A stretch of DNA of 13,828 nucleotides, from NCBI GenBank assembly GCA_016840825.1, contig JAEORN010000134.1:1-13828 (forward strand), in the 5' to 3' direction. This stretch comes from Candidatus Thorarchaeota archaeon. GTDB taxonomy: Archaea; Asgardarchaeota; Thorarchaeia; Thorarchaeales; Thorarchaeaceae. Positions 7,083-13,712 of this stretch are shown here, one piece after another (the stretch's first letter is position 1; each line of letters starts with the position of its first letter). Both the position numbers and the translations under genes were made by a program. Below the pieces are notes generated by a model that was not told where the DNA came from, searched no databases, and saw only the letters and a list, made by a program, of their open reading frames with translations.

Positions 7083-7658
7083 CTAATTCGATGTCTTGAC
7101 TATGAATTGTTTGGAAACCGCTACCCGTTTTTTCTTTATCTCGTTGTAGAGGTACTCAATCTCTCCAAAGATATTCGTATTCCCCCACATTGACTCTAAC
7201 TCCAGCGCAATTGGATTGTATTTGTCCCAGTAGCTTGTAACCATGATTGCTACTCCTCTTGGCATGAATGCAATATCCGTTAATTTGTTCTTTACCAAAG
7301 TGCCCATGCTATCGAATTGTGTAGTTATTCTGACGAATTTGGCATAAGATTCCGGATTCGTTGCTGGACCATACTTCTGTACATATTCTGATGCATCTTC
7401 CCAGTCCCAGAGGCTCACCACTTGTTGGAAGTCATCTAAAAATTCCTTATCGGATACTACTTCGTGGAACTTCATGAATATTGTAGCTTGTCTTGATCTA
7501 GCAGAATTCCTTGTAGAAGCATATATTGATGCTATACTGAATATGACTCCGATAACAACGCTTGTCGCAGCAATTACTATGGATAATGTTTGAGGATCTA
7601 CTTGCAATCTCATCATCAACTCTGAGTATTTCTCTTCTTGTTGGAATGAGTTTCTCAT
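7083..7658 (-). CDS. One-TM protein, DUF4760-like
   Basis: 191 residues with one transmembrane segment near residues 24-48, then a basic stop (RNSARSRQAT) and a helical cytoplasmic domain. The pattern RQATIFMKFHEVVSD...FLDDFQQVVSLWDW...YVQKYG...F...GTLVKNKLTDIAF...YWDKYNPIALELE...YLYNEIKKK resembles the uncharacterised DUF4760-type family found in archaea and bacteria. That call is from memory of the pattern and needs a profile search. The start at 7658 is supported by GAGGT 5 bases upstream. It is divergent from the V4R cassette, with about 100 bp between. The function is unknown. Confidence 0.55.
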   Translation of the reverse strand: MRNSFQQEEKYSELMMRLQVDPQTLSIVIAATSVVIGVIFSIASIYASTRNSARSRQATIFMKFHEVVSDKEFLDDFQQVVSLWDWEDASEYVQKYGPATNPESYAKFVRITTQFDSMGTLVKNKLTDIAFMPRGVAIMVTSYWDKYNPIALELESMWGNTNIFGEIEYLYNEIKKKRVAVSKQFIVKTSN

Positions 7659-7701
7659 TAAAAACCTCTAGTCTGCAAATTTCGAATATTGACACGTCAA
7701 A

Positions 7702-7713
7702 AAGACTTAACTT
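7702..7713 (+). promoter_or_regulatory. 12-bp element shared with 8708-8719, copy 1
   Basis: AAGACTTAACTT occurs here, upstream of the first V4R gene, and again at 8708-8719, just before the first 3-TM gene. The position would suit a TATA-like or regulator site. If it is the core promoter here, it would favour the in-frame ATG at 7734 as a near-leaderless start. Confidence 0.35.
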
Positions 7714-7760
7714 GGGTTTCTCCTGCCAAATTCATGCTGATAGATATGCAATATACCTTG

Positions 7761-8663
7761 ATGGACCGCTATGTTAAGACAGTCTATCTGTTCCACCGGG
7801 ACGGGAACCCTCTACTGCAAGTACCGCTTGACGAATCAGAGAAGACTAAACCAGAGGTCGTCAAGAATCTTTTCGAGCGTCTTTTCAGCGCGATAGATGA
7901 CGTTTTCACTGAACTAGGTCACTCAGAGATCCGTTCAGTTGCGGTCAATGGAGGTCTCTTTGTCTATAAGGTTCAGGATCCCTTTCTCTTTGCAGCATAT
8001 ACAAATCAGCCCAAGTATGAGGAGTTCTCCAAGCAACTAGTAGAACAGATAGAATACGAATTCGAGAGAGTCTATAGTGATTTACCTCGCATCGGTGACT
8101 CTTCCGTCTATGAAGGACATTTCAATCCATTCGAATCGAAGATTCTAGAAATCCATGAAACCTTGCTTCATCTTCAGAAGGAATATCCAAAACTGTTAGG
8201 ATTTCTCCCGTCTTTTGTCCCTCTCTTTCGATTGAATGAAGTATTGAGCCTTGGATTAGACATAATTGCTGGATACCCCCATGATACAATCAAGCTCGTT
8301 CGTCAGCTGAACCTTCTCTTCTATGATGACCACGACTTAGAGGAAACCATTGCAAGAACATTGGGGCGTTATTCTGGAAACCAGATAGCCAAGAATCAAT
8401 ATGAGCCATCAATGGTTCGAAACCAGGAGAACGTTCTTGAGCTATTGAATGAGATTTCTGTAACCAAGCTTGATGCAACGAATGAAATCTTTGATGTTGT
8501 ACTTTGTCCGGTTTGCAGAGAGAAGCATTCTGAGAAACCCATGTGTCATTTCTTCTGTGGTTTCATTGAAGGTGTATTGGACAACCCTACTATCTCGGTT
8601 GAAGAGACATCCTGTAAAGCTACCGGGGCGAAAAGCTGCAAATTCAGGTTGCATATCTCATGA
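7761..8663 (+). CDS. V4R-domain sensor-like protein A with longin/roadblock-like N-domain
   Basis: 300 residues from ATG 7761, chosen because it aligns with the start of paralogue B (both begin MD-x3-KTVY). In-frame starts at 7689 and 7734 are possible. Residues about 3-105 have a longin/roadblock-like layout: strand with KTVYLFHRDG, helix, strand IRSVAVNGGLFVYK, strand, long helix EEFSKQLVEQIEYEFE. A helical linker follows (about 118-200), then a V4R domain from LGRYSG near residue 200. Its zinc-type ligands C249/C252, C262, C285 and C293 lie in CPVC...PMC...C.ATGAKSC. V4R domains bind small hydrocarbons or tetrapyrrole-type molecules in BchJ and the XylR/DmpR sensors. There is no membrane segment. 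It heads a four-gene cluster, 57 bp before the next gene. Its ligand and partner are unknown; a GTPase link is only inferred from the N-domain. Confidence 0.8.
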   Translation: MDRYVKTVYLFHRDGNPLLQVPLDESEKTKPEVVKNLFERLFSAIDDVFTELGHSEIRSVAVNGGLFVYKVQDPFLFAAYTNQPKYEEFSKQLVEQIEYEFERVYSDLPRIGDSSVYEGHFNPFESKILEIHETLLHLQKEYPKLLGFLPSFVPLFRLNEVLSLGLDIIAGYPHDTIKLVRQLNLLFYDDHDLEETIARTLGRYSGNQIAKNQYEPSMVRNQENVLELLNEISVTKLDATNEIFDVVLCPVCREKHSEKPMCHFFCGFIEGVLDNPTISVEETSCKATGAKSCKFRLHIS

Positions 8664-8707
8664 ATAAGCGCCCTTTTCTAGTTAGAGAGCTACTACTTCG
8701 AATCAGG

Positions 8708-8719
8708 AAGACTTAACTT
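8708..8719 (+). promoter_or_regulatory. 12-bp element shared with 7702-7713, copy 2
   Basis: Exact copy of AAGACTTAACTT in the 57-bp gap between the V4R-A gene and the first 3-TM gene. It could give this gene its own promoter or a common regulator site. Confidence 0.35.
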
Positions 8720-8720
8720 C

Positions 8721-9083
8721 ATGATGTCAGGAGTAATTTCCCGGGTGATTTCCATTCAAACTAATCTGATTGATCCCGAAGATGTATTTCTTATCAGTGC
8801 GGAAGCATTGATAGTAATTGGACTCCTTGTCGCAGTGGTTTTTGCGTTTATCGTTCAGAAGAAACATGCAAAGATAGCAAATGGATGGAATTTCATCTTC
8901 TACGGTATTATCTTCCTATTACTGCACTCAGTATTTGATATGCTTGATACACTTCAACTCGATGATCTCATCGTAGACATCCTAAATATTCTGGATGGTT
9001 CCACCTTCGTATTGGGACTACTGATGTTTGCCTTTGGAATATACAAAATCGCTGAATATGGCGCGAAAAAATGGGGGTTGTAG
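8721..9083 (+). CDS. Small 3-TM membrane protein, cassette member 1
   Basis: 120 residues with three hydrophobic segments at about 22-45, 57-76 and 88-111. The basic loop after TM1 (QKKHAK) suggests a cytosolic loop, so N-terminus out and C-terminus in, with a basic tail (GAKKWG). TM2 ends in FDMLD, an Asp-x-x-Asp pair (D73, D76) predicted on the outer side. The next gene product has the same layout and the same Asp pair (D71, D74), so the two are paralogues. I do not recognise a named family. A 3-TM unit of this kind can be a membrane sensor or an anchor for a soluble partner. Its stop touches the next ATG with no gap. The start could also be M2 (8724) or a GTG at 8745. Confidence 0.75.
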   Translation: MMSGVISRVISIQTNLIDPEDVFLISAEALIVIGLLVAVVFAFIVQKKHAKIANGWNFIFYGIIFLLLHSVFDMLDTLQLDDLIVDILNILDGSTFVLGLLMFAFGIYKIAEYGAKKWGL

Positions 9084-9461
9084 ATGATGCAGGAACTACA
9101 GATCGATTTTCATCCACCTGATGATATCCTTAGTCTTACCAAAGCATTTCTTGATGCTGGTGCCGCCGTAGTGTTTGTAGTTGTTCTCTTGGTTATACTC
9201 TATGCAAGAAAACGCTATCCTGTTATGGAAAGAAATCGAACATTTCTACCACTTCTCGTGTTCGCGATTTTTGGAGTCATCTCTACAACAATGGATGCTA
9301 TAGATGAGTGGTATTGGTTCACCCCCAGTGCTTTTTATGATACGATATGGAAACCAACACGACTTCTTCTCTTCCTAGTTGGAATCTTCATCCTTGTCAT
9401 TGCATTCCATCAGTTCTATGAGTTCTCAGAACGGCTCTTCGGAGAAGAAGTTGATGGATGA
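9084..9461 (+). CDS. Small 3-TM membrane protein, cassette member 2
   Basis: 125 residues, three hydrophobic segments at about 22-40, 54-70 and 92-111, preceded by a polar 20-residue head. A very basic loop (ARKRYP) follows TM1, TM2 ends in TTMDAIDEW with the D71/D74 pair, and TM3 ends in an aromatic-acidic tail (FHQFYEFSERLFGEE). It is a diverged paralogue of the preceding gene product. Its ATG directly follows the previous TAG and its end overlaps the next ATG by 8 bases, so all three should be co-translated. The function is unknown; its place between two V4R proteins suggests a membrane partner for them. Confidence 0.75.
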   Translation: MMQELQIDFHPPDDILSLTKAFLDAGAAVVFVVVLLVILYARKRYPVMERNRTFLPLLVFAIFGVISTTMDAIDEWYWFTPSAFYDTIWKPTRLLLFLVGIFILVIAFHQFYEFSERLFGEEVDG

Positions 9462-10353
9462 TATAATCAAGACTGTGTACATCCTTCATTTAGATGGAAC
9501 TCCTGTACTCAGAGTGGATATGACTGACGAGGAGCTGGAGAATCTAGATGGGTTCCTAGGATTATTTGGCGGATTCTCAAGTGCCATCAATACGCTGGTC
9601 AAGGAACTGGGCCATAAAGAGATCAAATCAATTAGTGTTACAGATGGCGTTCTTGTCTATAGCTCAAGAGATCCTCTACTTTTTGTCGTTCATTCAGTCA
9701 ATCCAAAATACGAACAATTCTCTAAATTGCTAGTGAAGCAGATCGAACAGGAGTTTCTTACACATTTTGATGATGTCTTGAATGATGAGAATGCATTTGT
9801 CTTCTGTGATATCTTTAAACCCTTTAAATCCACCATAATGCAAATTCATAATAACCTCATGAAGCTATATTCAGAGTATCCAGAGCTCCTCGATTTTCTC
9901 CCCAGTTTTATCCCCTTGACTCAGCTTTATGAAGTACTCAACATGGGTTTGGACCTCATCAAAGGGTATCCTGAGGATACAATTCGACTGGTACGACAAT
10001 TGAAGAATTATTTCAAGGAAGATGAATACCTAAAGGAAGTATCTCTTACTCTCGGAAGATATTCTGGTTATATGATTGCAAAGGAGAGATATCAAGGAGA
10101 GATTGTTATTGATCACGATAAAGTCCTCAAACTACTGAATGAAATCTCAATAGTTAGATATGACTCCACAAAGGAATGCTTCGATTTTCAACTCTGTCCA
10201 ATCTGTCGTGAAAGGAAATCTGAGAAACCTATGTGTGAGTTCTTCAGTGGTTTTATTGAAGGCGCTTTGAATAACCCTGGGATATCTGTTAAGGAAACAA
10301 CATGCAAGGCTAGTGGAAACAAGTCCTGCAGCTTCAAGATCCATCGTATCTAA
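9454..10353 (+). CDS. V4R-domain sensor-like protein B with longin/roadblock-like N-domain
   Basis: 299 residues from ATG 9454, which has GGAG 9 bases upstream and overlaps the 3-TM gene by 8 bases; an upstream in-frame start at 9379 lies inside that gene and is rejected. It is collinear with protein A end to end. By hand, about 60 of the last 100 residues match with no gaps, and the N-terminal half is less similar. Zinc-type ligands C248/C251, C261, C284 and C292 are all kept, while A's extra C266 is serine here. The N-domain (about 3-105) and helical linker including LPSFIPL and GYPEDTIRLVRQL are also shared. It is cytosolic by sequence. Its TAA overlaps the end of the convergent M23-like gene by 4 bases. 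The two paralogues could form a heterodimer. Confidence 0.8.
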   Translation: MDDIIKTVYILHLDGTPVLRVDMTDEELENLDGFLGLFGGFSSAINTLVKELGHKEIKSISVTDGVLVYSSRDPLLFVVHSVNPKYEQFSKLLVKQIEQEFLTHFDDVLNDENAFVFCDIFKPFKSTIMQIHNNLMKLYSEYPELLDFLPSFIPLTQLYEVLNMGLDLIKGYPEDTIRLVRQLKNYFKEDEYLKEVSLTLGRYSGYMIAKERYQGEIVIDHDKVLKLLNEISIVRYDSTKECFDFQLCPICRERKSEKPMCEFFSGFIEGALNNPGISVKETTCKASGNKSCSFKIHRI

Positions 10354-11594
10354 TTCTTCTCAGAGAGAATAATATCTCCAGTATCTAGCTCTAGCTCATC
10401 ATATTTCCTAGTTTCAGAGCCTAGTATTAGAGTGACATCTGAAAACTTGCATGGGAGTGGATTACCCATCAAGAAATCAGGGCCATCCATCAATTGATAG
10501 TGTAGATGAGAATACGTCGTTGCTGCTCCGGAGAATCCAATCCTGCCAATAGGTTGTCCTTTTTTCACTTTGTCCCCTTTTCGTACGGTGATGCCCTTCT
10601 TCTTTAGATGAAATAGATGACTGAACTCCAAATCATTATGCTGAATGACGATATAGTTGCCTGCAATATCTGACACTCTATCTGCATGAATCGCGCCGTC
10701 CATATCAAACTGGGTGTCATATAGATCATCTAAGTCATCTACACAAGCAACTATCTCTCCATCAGCAGGCGAATATACTAATGCATCATCCGTGTAGAAC
10801 TTTCTAGCGTCCTTAAAATGAAAATCGTAATTCTCAGAATACTCTTCTGGAAGCATCTCACGTGTATTGCCATCTTTTCCTAGTATTGAGAAATCAATTG
10901 CGAACCTACTGAAATTTGAGAAGAACTTGTTATTCGTTACTTGTCTAACCAGTGACATTGAAAATCTGCGGTGATGCGAGTAGAAATCATGTCCATCTAA
11001 TATTGTAAGCATTCCTTTGAGAGGTAAGGAAAGAGATACTTGTTGTTTGAACCTATTAGGAGTGACGACTATCTTTCCAAAGTAATACTCCTTCTTACTT
11101 ATTGAATCAGAGAATGTGAACATGAATCTGAGATGATGAAGTGGCAAATCCTTTGGAAATCTATGGAATGGATTGAAGACATCGACTACTTCTTTTCCCT
11201 CTATCTCGTATTTGCCTATGGTGTTAATACTTGGAGTTCCTACTCCATTATGGTTGACGTGACGGTAGGTGACCAATTTTCCAGACTCATCGTATATTGC
11301 TACTTTGATGAATTTGATAATGAGCTTTCTATCCGTTAGGTTCTCAAGCATAAAGTCGAAGTTCAGATTCAGAGAGTCCCGACTCTCTTCGATATATGTC
11401 ACCTCCGGTTCTATTGTAATCCTAACGACTCTTTCTGGAGATTCATGATCTGACAGAAATCCGTTCATTTTTGCAGTATTCAAGTCAGCCGTCATAATGA
11501 AATCAGTCCATGCCCGAATTGCAGGTATTGGCTTAATGACTCTTGCCTCAGTAACTGAATTCAGAGCCATACTTCCCTCAAATCTATTCTCCAT
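10350..11594 (-). CDS. M23-fold (LytM-like) protein, cytoplasmic-looking
   Basis: 414 residues. Residues about 55-200 are a beta-rich unrecognised domain. Residues about 225-370 match the M23 peptidase fold: FAIDF (231-235), YSPADGEIVA (274-283), GNYIVIQH (312-319), SHLFHLKKKG (325-334), VRKGDKVKKGQPIG (337-350) and YSHLHYQL (361-368). The HxH (H363, H365) and Asp (D234) are present, but the first zinc ligand of the H-x3-D motif is R230, so this may be an inactive or altered member. Active relatives cut peptidoglycan peptides; most archaea have none, and no signal peptide or TM segment is seen. The start could instead be M9 (11570), which has GAGG just upstream. It converges on the V4R-B gene and diverges from the LLM gene. 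Confidence 0.8.
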   Translation of the reverse strand: MENRFEGSMALNSVTEARVIKPIPAIRAWTDFIMTADLNTAKMNGFLSDHESPERVVRITIEPEVTYIEESRDSLNLNFDFMLENLTDRKLIIKFIKVAIYDESGKLVTYRHVNHNGVGTPSINTIGKYEIEGKEVVDVFNPFHRFPKDLPLHHLRFMFTFSDSISKKEYYFGKIVVTPNRFKQQVSLSLPLKGMLTILDGHDFYSHHRRFSMSLVRQVTNNKFFSNFSRFAIDFSILGKDGNTREMLPEEYSENYDFHFKDARKFYTDDALVYSPADGEIVACVDDLDDLYDTQFDMDGAIHADRVSDIAGNYIVIQHNDLEFSHLFHLKKKGITVRKGDKVKKGQPIGRIGFSGAATTYSHLHYQLMDGPDFLMGNPLPCKFSDVTLILGSETRKYDELELDTGDIILSEKN

Positions 11595-11633
11595 CTTGTA
11601 AGTAGCATATCAGGACCCCTTCTTGTGACTTCG

Positions 11634-11642
11634 ATTTATAAT
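11634..11642. promoter_or_regulatory. Shared two-way TATA element between M23-like and LLM genes
   Basis: ATTTATAAT reads ATTATAAAT on the other strand. It is 40-48 bases upstream of the M23-like ATG at 11594 and 20-40 upstream of the LLM ATGs at 11662 and 11674. It overlaps the in-frame ATG at 11641, which therefore is unlikely to be the LLM start. Confidence 0.5.
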
Positions 11643-11673
11643 GAGACCCGATTTTCATATCATGGGTCTGATA

Positions 11674-12573
11674 ATGAGCAGCAAGATACGATTTGGGGCA
11701 GTCGTACTACAAGACATGCCATTTCCAAGAATAGTTGAACTGTGGCAGAAATTCGATGAGTTGAATTTTGACTCAACATGGATCGCGGATCACTTTGTTA
11801 ACTACGCGCATCCCAACTCGCCTTGGTTGGATGGCTGGACTGCTCTGGCTGCTCTGGCTCCAACCACTAAGAACATTCGGATTGGTACGTTGGTGACATC
11901 GATCCTACTGAGGAATCCTGCTGTTCTTGCTCGCCAAGCCATGACAGTAGATATCGTTTCTAAAGGTCGATTGGAGCTAGGAATTGGAGCTGGTGCACCA
12001 GGTTCCATTGACCCTTCGTTCAAAATGATAGGGGCGGAGAACTGGTCGACAAAGGAAAGGGTCAAGCGGTTAAGAGAGCAAGTGGAGATTCTTGATATGA
12101 TGCTTACTAATGAAGTATCAAGTTACAACGGTTACTACTACAAGGTAGACGGTGCCATAATGCTTCCTGGTTGCATCCAAAAGCCAAGGCCTCCATTGAC
12201 AATCGCAGCCCACATTGAAGGTTCTTTGGATATCGTCGCTGAATATGCGGATTCTTGGAGTTCCTTCGGTAGTGATTTTGGCTCTCCTACAGACATAGTC
12301 GTTGAAAAAACAAGGAAACGTATTGATTATCTTGATAGGCAATGTGAGAAAATTGGCCGTGATCCTGCAACGATTACCCGTTCACTATTGATTTTCGGAC
12401 AGGAGGCAAATTTCGCTTTTGCCTCTGAAGATCATTTTACTGAGATTGTTCAACGATACACATCACTCGGAATCAACGAACTGGTCTTCTTCTATCCTTT
12501 CTTCGCACCCGATCAGATTCCGATATTTGAACAGATAGCTCTTGAGGTCATTCCTGCACTTAGAACAGGATAG
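11674..12573 (+). CDS. LLM-class F420-dependent oxidoreductase (luciferase-like)
   Basis: 299 residues, TIM-barrel fold of the bacterial luciferase-like monooxygenase superfamily. KIRFGAVVLQD begins strand 1; FDSTWIADHF gives strand 2; NIRIGTLVTSILLRNPAVLARQAMTVD and GRLELGIGAGAP are typical of the F420-binding LLM enzymes; a PRPPLTIAAHI strand follows. In archaea these use coenzyme F420 for hydride transfer; the substrate cannot be told. The start at 11674 gives the usual N-terminus (a few residues before the first strand). ATGs at 11662 and 11641 are in frame, but the latter is inside the TATA element. It is cytoplasmic and appears to be a single-gene unit, ending 38 bases before a terminator-like hairpin. 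Confidence 0.88.
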   Translation: MSSKIRFGAVVLQDMPFPRIVELWQKFDELNFDSTWIADHFVNYAHPNSPWLDGWTALAALAPTTKNIRIGTLVTSILLRNPAVLARQAMTVDIVSKGRLELGIGAGAPGSIDPSFKMIGAENWSTKERVKRLREQVEILDMMLTNEVSSYNGYYYKVDGAIMLPGCIQKPRPPLTIAAHIEGSLDIVAEYADSWSSFGSDFGSPTDIVVEKTRKRIDYLDRQCEKIGRDPATITRSLLIFGQEANFAFASEDHFTEIVQRYTSLGINELVFFYPFFAPDQIPIFEQIALEVIPALRTG

Positions 12574-12610
12574 GCTTGGTAATAATAATATGATAAGAAT
12601 AGAATCTAGA

Positions 12611-12633
12611 AAATTGACTTCAATTTGATTTTT
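12611..12633 (+). terminator. Terminator-like palindrome with T-rich tail after the LLM gene
   Basis: AAATTGA (12611-12617) and TCAATTT (12620-12626) form a perfect inverted repeat, followed by GATTTTT (12627-12633). It is 38 bases past the LLM stop and 35 bases short of the end of the convergent small gene, so it could end either transcript. Confidence 0.45.
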
Positions 12634-12660
12634 CAACCAAAATGAATCTATTACATGGAA

Positions 12661-12828
12661 TCATCTCGGGTAGTGCCGTAGCTCTCTAGGTTCCTTCTTT
12701 TTCTTCTTAGCATTTCTTTCAAGACGAGTTATCCATCTTGTCAGCTCAGGTGGATAGGCATGTTCTGGAGGTACCCAATAACCCATTTGCTTCGTTTTCT
12801 TCTTTCTTGATTTACTATGTATTCTCAT
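12661..12828 (-). CDS. Small very basic protein, possible ribosome or nucleic acid binder
   Basis: 55 codons plus TGA, ATG at 12826-12828. The product has 18 Lys/Arg and 5 Glu, two basic clusters (residues 6-13 and 41-45) and a central WVPPEHAYPPELTRWITRL segment that looks helical and structured. The order R-I-H-S at the start, basic run, then a W-V-P plus helix segment recalls the N-terminal part of archaeal ribosomal protein uS15, but it stops before the rest of that domain. It is therefore not a full uS15, and the likeness may be chance. I see no good Shine-Dalgarno, so it may be leaderless. It lies 53 bp downstream of the cysteine-rich membrane protein gene on the same strand. The clean coding texture supports a real gene. 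Confidence 0.6.
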   Translation of the reverse strand: MRIHSKSRKKKTKQMGYWVPPEHAYPPELTRWITRLERNAKKKKKEPRELRHYPR

Positions 12829-12881
12829 GATTCATGTACAAATTAGCTTCAAAGAACTTGATTCTTTGGGTAGTAATGAAT

Positions 12882-13535
12882 CTAGGAGTAAATCTCCCCA
12901 GCCTCAAGTTTCTTGGTGAATTTTTCCCTATTCTTCTCCGGAGTACAGTTCAACGCACATCCGAAGTTCGGACAGCTGCTACATCCCCAATGTCGAAGGG
13001 TTGCAAGAAAAGCTATTGTGACCAATCCATATCCTAGTAACCAATCCAGACGATCCCAAAGATAAATCAACGGAAATAGAAATGCCCAGCCAATTCCCCA
13101 GATTAGAAATACCAAACGTCCCGCTGAACTCACAGGTGTTGGATTATACTTGAAAAGCTTAGGACTCCCCCAATTAGCCAAGCAGTAGAATTTTCCTTCA
13201 TTTCCGTGCTCTTTTCCTGAGTGTTCATAACACGGGCAATGGCGACATAGGACATACCACTCTACTCCTCCGAAGAAAATCATAGCGATCAAGAAATGTA
13301 GTGGAATCATTATCATAGATTCGGAGAGAATGAACTGGCTCAATCCAAGAAATCCTCCAAGGTCGAATGAGAATCCGAAGTAGCTAATACTAGAACCTGC
13401 TAATCCAATGTAGGCAAGTATCATAACTGAAAATGATATTATTGCGAACCATTTTGCATCACTACTAGAATACCTAGCATGGATTCCACAGTAGACAGAC
13501 TGCTGTTGATCGGGTTGAGAATTCTCCTTACTCAC
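12882..13535 (-). CDS. Cysteine-rich four-TM membrane protein, unknown function
   Basis: 217 residues from a GTG. Hydrophobic segments lie at about 29-49, 75-96, 141-160 and 166-181. Nine cysteines stand in clusters: C16 before TM1; C97/C100/C102 in LCRHCPCYEH right after TM2; C118 in KFYCLANWGSPK; and C185/C188/C193/C197 in GCSSCPNFGCALNC after TM4. With four TMs all the clusters after TM2 and TM4, and the N-terminus, fall on the same side of the membrane, so they could jointly hold an Fe-S cluster or zinc. The CRHCPCY...C...G.PK.FKYNP pattern recalls an uncharacterised prokaryotic membrane family, but I cannot name it. The start is supported by a perfect GGTGAT 5 bases upstream. Confidence 0.7.
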   Translation of the reverse strand: MSKENSQPDQQQSVYCGIHARYSSSDAKWFAIISFSVMILAYIGLAGSSISYFGFSFDLGGFLGLSQFILSESMIMIPLHFLIAMIFFGGVEWYVLCRHCPCYEHSGKEHGNEGKFYCLANWGSPKLFKYNPTPVSSAGRLVFLIWGIGWAFLFPLIYLWDRLDWLLGYGLVTIAFLATLRHWGCSSCPNFGCALNCTPEKNREKFTKKLEAGEIYS

Positions 13536-13540
13536 GAATA

Positions 13541-13546
13541 ATCACC
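13541..13546 (-). promoter_or_regulatory. Shine-Dalgarno for the GTG start at 13535
   Basis: Reads GGTGAT on the minus strand, an exact match to the usual archaeal anti-Shine-Dalgarno, with a 5-base spacer to the GTG. It decides this start. Confidence 0.7.
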
Positions 13547-13712
13547 AATATCGTTTCTATACCATTATCCCGATCTCTATTGAAGATATAAGCGATTTCG
13601 AAGTGATTTACGTACTATACTGCAAATACCGTATGAATTCAGATTTGTAATGAGGAACCTAAAACTCTAATACGAAGATATTTTCTACCGAAGTGCACGA
13701 CCAAACATATCA

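Noticed and set aside
12834..13037. Plus-strand frame of 67 codons opposite the cysteine-rich membrane protein
   Set aside because: It is antisense to a well-supported gene, has no Shine-Dalgarno and reads like translated antisense.
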